This document shows positions 19,157-26,435 of a DNA stretch of 43,024 nucleotides, piece after piece. The first letter of the stretch is position 1; each line of letters starts with the position of its first letter. The notes under the pieces are model-generated. The model was not told the DNA's origin, made no database searches, and saw only the letters and a list, made by a program, of their open reading frames with translations. The DNA lies in contig JAEDCM010000013.1 in the NCBI GenBank assembly GCA_016294165.1, positions 1 to 43,024 on the forward strand, read 5' to 3'. The translations under genes were made by a program, and so were the position numbers. Source of the stretch: Anaeroplasmataceae bacterium. GTDB taxonomy: Bacteria > Bacillota_I > Bacilli_A > Acholeplasmatales > JAEDCM01.

Positions 19157-20704
19157 ATGAAACCAAATGAATATAAGATTTCAAATGAAAAATTCGTGTT
19201 TGCCAAAACTGAAGATAAAATTCATGATAAAGAATTAGTTACCAAACCTATAAGTTATTTCCATGATGCTTTTAATAGGTTTAGAAAGAATAAAGCATCA
19301 ATTGTTGCAGCAATTATTATTTTATTTTTAGTATTCTATGCGATTATTGGACCAATTGTATCGCCATATAGTGTCTCATATAATGATTCAAGATTTAGAT
19401 ATTTACTTCCAAAGAGTAAAATCACTACAGCTTTAGATTTAGATTTTCTTGATGGATGCAAGAAAAAATCAGTAACCAAAAATACATTTTACTATTATTA
19501 TTCAATGGGTGTTGAAACAGGTCACAATGCCATTAAAGATCAAAAGTATTCAACATATGTAAAAAAGGATGCTAAAGGGAAAAATGTTACATGGTATAAG
19601 ATTAGATATGATTCATATCAAGCTGTAGGAACAGTTTTCCTTAATGTCGATGAAGAAGAATATCAGAGTATTCAAAGGTATCAGGATGAGACGGGAATTC
19701 AAGTTATTTATCCTATTACACAGTTAAGTTTAAGACCTCAAGCACCTCAAGATGAAAATGATGCCAATTACTGGTATCAAACTGAGAAAAAAGCAGGTAA
19801 AACTCATGTTGTTTTAGATGAGAATGGCGAGTTTATTAATATTTATGAGCCATATTCTGGAAAGGATAACTATACAAGTAGAGTTAGAATAGATAATTAC
19901 GAATATGATTATTCACTAGAAAATCAAACAGGATATCAGATTCGTGTAAATTATTATGAGTATTATATTTATCATCATTCTAATGTATTAAATGATGGTA
20001 TTTCTGAACCAAGTTTTTTATTTGGTACTTCTCAATCTGGTCAAGATATTTTTGTATGTCTTGCAAGTGGTGCAAGATTTAGTTTCATTTTAGCGATTAT
20101 TGTTGCATCAGTAAACTTATTTGTTGGTGCTATCTATGGTGCTATTGAAGGATACTATGGTGGTAAATTAGACTTATTTATGGAAAGATTTGTCGAGATT
20201 TTATCGGCTGTTCCATTTATGATTGTTATTACATTGTTAAAATATCATATGAAGACGAGCCCACAAGTATTAGTTTTATTTATTGCCTTCTTCCTAACGG
20301 GATGGATAGGTATGGCTGGTAGAACGAGAATGCAATTTTACCGATTTAAAAATCAGGAATATGTGTTAGCGGCTAGAACGCTAGGAGCTTCTGATAAGAG
20401 AATTATGTTTAAGCATATTTTCCCTAATGCTTTAGGAACATTGATTACAAGCTGTGTACTAATTATTCCAAGTATGATCTTCTCAGAGACAAGTTTATCA
20501 TATTTAGGAATTATTAACTTAAATTCAGGTGATACAACATCTGTTGGAACATTACTTGCTAATTCACAGCCTTATTTGACAACATATCCGCATATGATTT
20601 TCTTTCCAGCTATTTACATTTGTTTGTTAATGTTAAGTTTTAATTTATTTGGTAATGGTTTACGTGATGCATTTAACCCTTCATTAAGAGGTTCGGAGGA
20701 TTAA
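19157..20704 (+). CDS. oppC: Oligopeptide ABC transporter permease, OppC type, with large extracytoplasmic insert
   Basis: This is the second permease of the transporter. The N-terminal OppC region and first helix (KASIVAAIIILFLVFYAIIG, about residues 47-67) are normal. About 200 polar, Tyr/Asp/Lys-rich residues follow (about 70-270) before the expected FLFGTSQSGQDIFVCLASG motif. The transport domain then continues with GASDKRIMFKHIFPNALG as the ATPase-docking loop. OppC proteins are usually about 300 residues; this one has 515. The insert lies after helix 1, so it should face outside, toward the binding protein. Start and stop are tightly packed between oppB and oppD. Confidence 0.92.
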   Translation: MKPNEYKISNEKFVFAKTEDKIHDKELVTKPISYFHDAFNRFRKNKASIVAAIIILFLVFYAIIGPIVSPYSVSYNDSRFRYLLPKSKITTALDLDFLDGCKKKSVTKNTFYYYYSMGVETGHNAIKDQKYSTYVKKDAKGKNVTWYKIRYDSYQAVGTVFLNVDEEEYQSIQRYQDETGIQVIYPITQLSLRPQAPQDENDANYWYQTEKKAGKTHVVLDENGEFINIYEPYSGKDNYTSRVRIDNYEYDYSLENQTGYQIRVNYYEYYIYHHSNVLNDGISEPSFLFGTSQSGQDIFVCLASGARFSFILAIIVASVNLFVGAIYGAIEGYYGGKLDLFMERFVEILSAVPFMIVITLLKYHMKTSPQVLVLFIAFFLTGWIGMAGRTRMQFYRFKNQEYVLAARTLGASDKRIMFKHIFPNALGTLITSCVLIIPSMIFSETSLSYLGIINLNSGDTTSVGTLLANSQPYLTTYPHMIFFPAIYICLLMLSFNLFGNGLRDAFNPSLRGSED

Positions 20705-20706
20705 TT

Positions 20707-22863
20707 ATGGAAAAGAAATTAGAAGTAAAAAATTTACAAATATCATTTCGTACTCAAGGTGGAAATGTAAAAGCAGTAAGAGATATCTCATTTGATTTAT
20801 ACAAGGGTGAAACACTTGCAATAGTGGGTGAATCAGGTTCTGGTAAATCCGTTACAAGTAAAGCAATTATAGGAATTTTAGCAGGAAATTCAATTGTTGA
20901 GGGTGGAGAGATTCTTTATGATGGTCAAGATTTATTAAAGATTTCTGAAGATGATTTCCATAAACTTCGTGGTGATAAGATTGCGATGATCTTCCAAGAT
21001 CCAATGTCAAGCTTAAATCCAATCATTCGTGTGGGGCATCAATTGACTGAGGCTATGATTTTAAAGGGAAAAACAAGTCAAAAAAATGCAAGACATAATT
21101 TTAATTCAAAATTATCATTACTAAATGCATCAATTGATGGTGCAACAGGAAAAGATGCTGAGAAAAAGGCATTTAACAAAGAACAATGCTCAATTTTTGA
21201 TTCATTTGCAATAAAAGCAACAGAGCTTGAGCTTGTATACAATAATGCACATGCTGCATCTATTGATTTACAAGTTACACTTAATGATGATTTATTCTTA
21301 ATTTCTAAAAATCAAAAGGTTGATTTAAAGAAAGCTTTGAAAAATGCGAAGAAAGAAATTGTTAATTGCGTTCATCCATATGTTGTATTGCAAAATGACG
21401 CAAATGAATTAATTAGTTCTATTGATAAAGTTTTAGAGGACAAAGAAAATGGAATTAATGTAGAAAATGTTACTAAGATCTTTAATGACATTAATGAAGT
21501 TTTAGAAAAAGCCTTAAATAGGCCAACACCTAACTTCTTTAGATTGGGATATTATGTATATAGAAACCCTGAATTTGAATTTAATAAATACAAGATTAGT
21601 GAATTAAATGAAGTCACTAAAGAATATTTGGATAAAGAATTCATGTTAAAATTTATTGAATTGGGAAGACAAGGTGTTCAATATTCACATGATGCTTCAA
21701 TTAAAAAGAAGAAAGCGTTAGTTGATGTTTTAAACAATTTATTGGAACATTTTAGTAAAGAAAAATTAGATAAAAAAGAAACTTTCAAATTATTAAAGAA
21801 AGTTGATAATGAAGTATTTGATGCTATTGATAAGCTAGAAATTTACAAGAAAAGTGTGGAGTATTCATTCTATCCATCTTTAAAGCATACGGTAGATTCA
21901 TATTTTCATGGAGTAAAGCAAAATCCTATTAATCAAAAGAAATATGATAAAAAAATGGAAAGCTTTAATAAATTAGTTGAAAAAGGTAAAAAACCAACAT
22001 GGAAGGTTGTTCCTCCTGTATTAGTTGATTTAGAATTAGAAAAAGAGAATGCACGTAAGATTATTACTAATTTAATTAATAGCTTAAATAACGATTTTGC
22101 AAATGATAGTTCATTTGATTCTCATAAGAATATGATTGATCTAATCGATTATTTAAAGGAACAAGCATCAAAATATGTGTATAAGGTTACTCGTAAAATG
22201 GCTAAAGCTAAAGCTTTAAAGCTATTAGAAGAAGTAGGAATTCCTGAACCTGAAATTAGATATAATCAATATCCATTTGAGTTCTCAGGTGGTATGAGAC
22301 AAAGAATCGTAATTGCTATTGCTCTATCAGCAAATCCAGATATTTTGATCTGTGATGAGCCAACAACAGCTCTAGATGTTACTATTCAATCACAAATTCT
22401 TGAATTAATTAATAAAATCAAGGCAGAAAGAAATTTATCAGTAATTTTCATAACTCATGACTTAGGTGTTGTTGCTAATATGGCTGATAGAATTGCTGTT
22501 ATGTATGCTGGTAAGATTGTTGAATATGGAACAAGCGAGGATATCTTCTATGACCCAAGACATCCTTATACTTGGGCATTATTATCAAGTATGCCAGATT
22601 TGGATACAAAGGAGAAGCTTGAGGCAATTCCTGGTACTCCGCCAAATATGATTTATCCGCCTAAGGGCGATGCATTTGCTGAGCGTAATAAATATGCATT
22701 GGAAATTGATTTTGAATTGCAACCTCCAATGTTTGAGATTTCGGAAACACATTACGCTGCAACATGGTTACTTCATCCAAATGCACCAGAGGTAAATCCT
22801 CCAAAGGTTATTCTAGATAGAATTGCTAGAATGAAGAAGGGGGCTGAGCATGATGAGCAATAA
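20707..22863 (+). CDS. oppD: Oligopeptide ABC transporter ATPase, OppD type, with ~370-residue insert
   Basis: This is one of two cytoplasmic ATPases energising the transporter. Walker A GESGSGKS is at residues 41-48 and the Q-loop MIFQDPMSSLNP near 96. The ABC signature FSGGMRQR comes only at about 526, followed by Walker B ILICDEPTTALD. In ordinary OppD the Q-loop and signature are about 50-60 residues apart, so roughly 370 extra residues sit in the helical subdomain. The insert is Lys/Glu/Asn-rich and largely helical by eye. The C-terminal Opp-type extension (GTPPNMIYPPKGD) is present but lacks the Cys cluster common there. It overlaps oppF by 14 bases. Confidence 0.93.
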   Translation: MEKKLEVKNLQISFRTQGGNVKAVRDISFDLYKGETLAIVGESGSGKSVTSKAIIGILAGNSIVEGGEILYDGQDLLKISEDDFHKLRGDKIAMIFQDPMSSLNPIIRVGHQLTEAMILKGKTSQKNARHNFNSKLSLLNASIDGATGKDAEKKAFNKEQCSIFDSFAIKATELELVYNNAHAASIDLQVTLNDDLFLISKNQKVDLKKALKNAKKEIVNCVHPYVVLQNDANELISSIDKVLEDKENGINVENVTKIFNDINEVLEKALNRPTPNFFRLGYYVYRNPEFEFNKYKISELNEVTKEYLDKEFMLKFIELGRQGVQYSHDASIKKKKALVDVLNNLLEHFSKEKLDKKETFKLLKKVDNEVFDAIDKLEIYKKSVEYSFYPSLKHTVDSYFHGVKQNPINQKKYDKKMESFNKLVEKGKKPTWKVVPPVLVDLELEKENARKIITNLINSLNNDFANDSSFDSHKNMIDLIDYLKEQASKYVYKVTRKMAKAKALKLLEEVGIPEPEIRYNQYPFEFSGGMRQRIVIAIALSANPDILICDEPTTALDVTIQSQILELINKIKAERNLSVIFITHDLGVVANMADRIAVMYAGKIVEYGTSEDIFYDPRHPYTWALLSSMPDLDTKEKLEAIPGTPPNMIYPPKGDAFAERNKYALEIDFELQPPMFEISETHYAATWLLHPNAPEVNPPKVILDRIARMKKGAEHDEQ

Positions 22864-24139
22864 CGATGTTTTATTAAAGGTTGAACATCTAGAACAATAT
22901 TTTAAACATGGTAAAAGATATATCAAGGCTGTTGATGATGTAAACTTTGAAATCAAAAAGGGTGAAGTATTTGGTTTAGTTGGTGAATCAGGTTGTGGAA
23001 AAACAACTACTGGACGTTCAATCATTAGATTATATGATATCACTGGTGGTTCAGTTTACTTTGACGGAAAGAGGATTTGTGCTGGTATTAGACCTTATAA
23101 AGCAGCTATCAAAGATGCTAAAATGAAGTATAAAAACACTTTCAAAGAGCTAGAAGAGGAATTAAAAAAGAATCTTACCCCTGAATTATCTGAAGATGCA
23201 ATAAAAGCATTACAAGATGAATTTAAAAAGAAGGTTGATGCTTTAACTGAAGAATTAGTTGCTATAGTAAAAGAAAATACTGAGCTAATTAAATCAGCAA
23301 AAAGAGATCATAAGAATTGTAATAAGGATTTTGCCAAATTCCAAGTTGAGAATGTTCATAAATACTATGAGCCATTATTAGAGGCTGAAAAGGATCCAGA
23401 AAGATTAGCAGAGCTTAAAAAGAAGTATGATGCTGATGTTAAACTTGCTAGTAAAGATCGTATTATGAACAAGATTCAAATGATTTTCCAAGATCCAATT
23501 GCTTCATTAGATCCGAGAATGACTGTTCATAACATCATTGCAGAAGGTTTAATTATCCGAGGAGTTAAGGATAAAAAATTCATTGATCAAGAGGTTTATC
23601 GTGTATTAAATCTTGTTGGTTTAGTTCCAGAACATGCCTCTCGTTATCCACATGAGTTTTCAGGTGGTCAACGTCAACGTATTGGAATCGCAAGAGCAAT
23701 TATTCTTAATCCAGAATTGATTATTGCTGATGAACCAATTTCAGCATTAGACGTATCGATTCAAGCTCAAGTAATCAACCTGTTAAATGAATTAAGAGAA
23801 AAAATGGGATTAACAATTCTATTTATTGCGCATGACTTGTCTGTTGTAAAATATTTCTCTGATAGAATAGCTGTAATGTATTTTGGTAAGATTGTTGAAA
23901 TGGCTGATTGTGATGAGTTATTTGCTAATCCATTACATCCTTACACAAAATCATTGTTATCTGCAATTCCACTACCAGATCCAAATTATGAGAAGAAGAG
24001 AGTAAGAATTTCTTATAATCCATTAGCATCTCATGATTATTCAAAGGAACAACCGACAATGCGTGAAATAACTCCTGGTCATTTTATTAGATGTAATAGT
24101 GAAGAGTTTGAAAAATATAAAGAAGAATTAAAAAAATAA
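22850..24139 (+). CDS. oppF: Oligopeptide ABC transporter ATPase, OppF type, with ~115-residue coiled insert
   Basis: This is the second ATPase of the transporter. Walker A GESGCGKT is at residues 45-52, the Q-loop MIFQDPIASLDPR near 213, the signature FSGGQRQR near 270, and Walker B LIIADEPISALD follows. About 160 residues separate Walker A from the Q-loop instead of about 45, so an insert of roughly 115 residues (about 85-200) lies in the antiparallel beta region. It is highly charged and probably coiled coil (KNTFKELEEELKKNL). The insert is therefore in a different place from that of OppD. Two ATGs in a row start the gene; the SD AAGGGG (22838-22843) fits the first. Confidence 0.93.
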   Translation: MMSNNDVLLKVEHLEQYFKHGKRYIKAVDDVNFEIKKGEVFGLVGESGCGKTTTGRSIIRLYDITGGSVYFDGKRICAGIRPYKAAIKDAKMKYKNTFKELEEELKKNLTPELSEDAIKALQDEFKKKVDALTEELVAIVKENTELIKSAKRDHKNCNKDFAKFQVENVHKYYEPLLEAEKDPERLAELKKKYDADVKLASKDRIMNKIQMIFQDPIASLDPRMTVHNIIAEGLIIRGVKDKKFIDQEVYRVLNLVGLVPEHASRYPHEFSGGQRQRIGIARAIILNPELIIADEPISALDVSIQAQVINLLNELREKMGLTILFIAHDLSVVKYFSDRIAVMYFGKIVEMADCDELFANPLHPYTKSLLSAIPLPDPNYEKKRVRISYNPLASHDYSKEQPTMREITPGHFIRCNSEEFEKYKEELKK

Positions 24140-24151
24140 TTGAAGGTTTTT

Positions 24152-24547
24152 ATGAAGAAAGCTAGAAAATATATAATTACAATAACAATTGGATTAATTA
24201 TAGCATTTTTGATTATGGTATTGAAAAGTATTTTTAAACAGGATAATGCTAGAGATGTAATGCATATACTAACTGATGCATTCTTTGTATCAGGGGTTTT
24301 AATTACTGGATATGGTTTATTAGTTGTATCAAGTAATGGTGGAACTTTTGATATGTTAGTTTATGGTGTTTCAAAATTCTTCAATATGTTTAGAAAAGAT
24401 ATGAAGAAAGAAAAATATAAATCTTTTTATGAATATAGGTTAGTTAAAGCTGAAGAAGGAAAAAATGAGTTTTGGTATTTAGTGTTTATTGGTGTTGGAT
24501 TTATTGTAGTTTCTTTAATATTCTTGGCCTTCTATTATGAAGTATAG
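24152..24547 (+). CDS. Small membrane protein, DUF3899-like
   Basis: This 131-residue protein has three clear hydrophobic helices: residues about 9-25 (ITITIGLIIAFLIMVL), about 43-60 (DAFFVSGVLITGYGLLVV) and a C-terminal helix (FIGVGFIVVSLIFLAFYY). The segment SNGGTFDMLVYGVSKF resembles the DUF3899 family, whose function is unknown. The ATG at 24152 is chosen because GAAGG (24142-24146) sits just upstream; a TTG at 24140 has no SD. It directly follows oppF and ends before the operon terminator, so it is co-transcribed with the transporter. Confidence 0.65.
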   Translation: MKKARKYIITITIGLIIAFLIMVLKSIFKQDNARDVMHILTDAFFVSGVLITGYGLLVVSSNGGTFDMLVYGVSKFFNMFRKDMKKEKYKSFYEYRLVKAEEGKNEFWYLVFIGVGFIVVSLIFLAFYYEV

Positions 24548-24568
24548 AGTGCATGATTCTTAAATATT

Positions 24569-24600
24569 AAAGGTGTATTGATTTCAATACACCTTTTTTT
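24569..24600 (+). terminator. Terminator of the peptide transporter operon
   Basis: AAAGGTGTATT (24569-24579) pairs perfectly with AATACACCTTT (24586-24596), and the T run continues to 24600. It closes the operon that begins with the binding protein. The convergent MATE gene ends 30 bases further on. Confidence 0.92.
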
Positions 24601-24629
24601 AAATGGCTTTATAAAGCGATTTTTGAATT

Positions 24630-25976
24630 TTATTTATATCCAATGAGCTTTTTCCATCTTCCGATAAAGAAGAATGATTGTGATAGCAACATACCAACCG
24701 CCCATCCAATTGGCCAAGAGATAAATATTCCTATTATTTTTTGATCATTAGGAAATGTATAGAAAAAAATGAATGACAAGCCAACACGAATAATTAAATC
24801 CATGAATGTTGATATCATAAAACTTATCATATCTTTTGATCCTTTTAAGACACCATCACATGGTATTTTTAGGCATAATAATATATAAAATGGTGCAACA
24901 CAATAAATGAACTTCCTTCCAACATTAAATACATTTGCATCCGCAGCATCATTCGCAAAGATTGATAAAAGTTGGTTTGGAATTATTAAGAATGTTATTG
25001 TAGTGATTATTGTTAGAATAATACAAATTGTTAATCCTGAGTAGTATCCTTTTTTAATTCTATCATATTTTTCAGCACCAGCATTTTGACTTGTATATGT
25101 TGAAATTGCATTACTCATAGTAGTATAAATATTTACTATTACATAGCATATTTTATATGCTGCACCATATCCAGCAATCGATGCAGGATCAAATTGATTA
25201 ATTAATGATTGAACAGCAATATTTCCAAGTGAAATAATCGAAGCTTGAACTATTGAAGGAATAGCTACAGGTAATATTTTCAATAAAATGGCTTTATTAA
25301 AGCATTTTACTTTGCCTGGGAAGTTTTTGTTTACATAGATTAGTAAGATTATACAAGAAAAAGTTGATGCGATTCCTTGGGCAATTAGAGTGGCTAAGGC
25401 AATTCCATAAACTCCCATGCTTTTAACAAATAGAAGGTCTAAGATAATGTTTAGTGTTGTAGAAAAAATCAATAAATATAAAGGAATTTTTGAGTTTCCT
25501 AGAGATTGAAATAACGATGTTACACAATTATAAATAAAAAGAAACAACATTCCTATACAGTAGAATTTTAAATATGTGGAAGCATCATCAAAAATGACTG
25601 AATTGCAATTTAATAATTCAAGTAGACCATCAGTAATAAGAAAACCTATTGAACCAATAATTATTGCTATAAAAGTAATGGAAATCAAGGAAGTATAGAT
25701 TGTTTCTTTTACGTATTTTTTGGAATCTTCACCAACATATTTTGCACAGATGATATTAGCTCCAACACCAAATCCAGTCGCAAATGCTAAAAAAATCATT
25801 GTGACAGGATAGGAGGCATTTATTGAGGCTAAGGCAAACTCATCAATCATCTTACCAGCTATTAAACTATCACATACATTATAGAGTTGTTGAAGAGTAA
25901 CCGATAAAATCATAGGTAAAGAAAATAACAGAATGGTATTAAATGGCTTACCTGTTGTTAAATTTGATTTTTTCAA
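24630..25976 (-). CDS. MATE family multidrug/Na+ antiporter
   Basis: This roughly 448-residue polytopic membrane protein has about twelve hydrophobic helices. The typical MATE N-terminus is PFNTILLFSLPMILSVTLQQLYNVCDSLIAG, split here by the first loop at LQQLYN, and GFGVGANIICAKYVGE follows. The family exports cationic drugs or metabolites against Na+ or H+; the substrate is unknown. I choose a TTG start at 25976 because GGGGGTGA lies just upstream; in-frame GTG and TTG codons further up (to 25991) overlap that SD. The gene is transcribed toward the transporter operon and diverges from the accessory island. Confidence 0.9.
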   Translation of the reverse strand: MKKSNLTTGKPFNTILLFSLPMILSVTLQQLYNVCDSLIAGKMIDEFALASINASYPVTMIFLAFATGFGVGANIICAKYVGEDSKKYVKETIYTSLISITFIAIIIGSIGFLITDGLLELLNCNSVIFDDASTYLKFYCIGMLFLFIYNCVTSLFQSLGNSKIPLYLLIFSTTLNIILDLLFVKSMGVYGIALATLIAQGIASTFSCIILLIYVNKNFPGKVKCFNKAILLKILPVAIPSIVQASIISLGNIAVQSLINQFDPASIAGYGAAYKICYVIVNIYTTMSNAISTYTSQNAGAEKYDRIKKGYYSGLTICIILTIITTITFLIIPNQLLSIFANDAADANVFNVGRKFIYCVAPFYILLCLKIPCDGVLKGSKDMISFMISTFMDLIIRVGLSFIFFYTFPNDQKIIGIFISWPIGWAVGMLLSQSFFFIGRWKKLIGYK

Positions 25977-26107
25977 TAAAATCACCCCCAATATATCTAC
26001 TACGTTTTATTTTACTCCTTTATCGGTTTAAAAAGAAGTTTTACAAATCTTGTTTTTTATAAAAATGCTTTCATTTACAAATTAGTTATATTATATAAAA
26101 AATAATG

Positions 26108-26181
26108 TTAAAGATAGAGATATGGATGTAAATAAGGCACTAATTGTGTGTGCTACTGGATCAAGGGAGCCTACAACATAG
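26108..26181 (+). pseudogene. Fragment of a DEAH helicase gene (Walker A region)
   Basis: The frame from 26119 reads DMDVNKALIVCATGSREP and then stops at TAG (26179-26181). This matches DMGVNKALIVSATGSGKT of the intact helicase at about 27072-27120, and the nucleotides match closely too (for example TGTAAATAAGGCACT in both). The match breaks inside the Walker A motif. It is a short relic of a second copy of the helicase gene about 0.9 kb upstream of the intact copy, at the left edge of the accessory island. Confidence 0.75.
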
Positions 26182-26340
26182 CTATAGATTGTTTCAAGTT
26201 GTTGATTTTATATCTACTATGCCATTATTAGAATTAAAGCAAAATTATAAGGAGCTTTCAAAGTCTGAATTGAAGTTCATTGATTCGAAGCATTTAAAGA
26301 AGAATTATCTTAAAGTAATAAACAAAAAAGAGATCAATTA
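26182..26340 (+). other. Unrecognised coding-like remnant after the helicase fragment
   Basis: An open frame ending with TAG at 26339-26341 encodes a charged C-terminal-looking peptide (LELKQNYKELSKSELKFIDS and then a lysine-rich tail). It begins only in overlap with the helicase fragment, has no SD, and is followed at once by a good terminator. It may be the 3' end of a gene whose front was lost in the same rearrangement. I cannot name the family. Confidence 0.35.
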
Positions 26341-26342
26341 GG

Positions 26343-26373
26343 ATTGCTTAGGCTAAAAACCTAAGCAATTTTT
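26343..26373 (+). terminator. Terminator upstream of the helicase gene
   Basis: ATTGCTTAGG (26343-26352) pairs perfectly with CCTAAGCAAT (26360-26369), with a 7-nt loop and a T run to 26373. It follows the coding remnant, suggesting that a real gene once ended here. Confidence 0.88.
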
Positions 26374-26403
26374 CTTTATTATCTGTAATCAAATGTTAAA
26401 ATC

Positions 26404-26412
26404 TGGTATACT
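26404..26412 (+). promoter_or_regulatory. Possible extended -10 promoter for the helicase-NUDIX operon
   Basis: TGGTATACT is an extended -10 element (TG, one base, TATACT at 26407-26412). It lies 24 bases before the helicase ATG and just after the terminator. No convincing -35 box is seen at the 17-base distance. Confidence 0.5.
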
Positions 26413-26435
26413 GTAGATAATAAGGAGTTGAGAAA

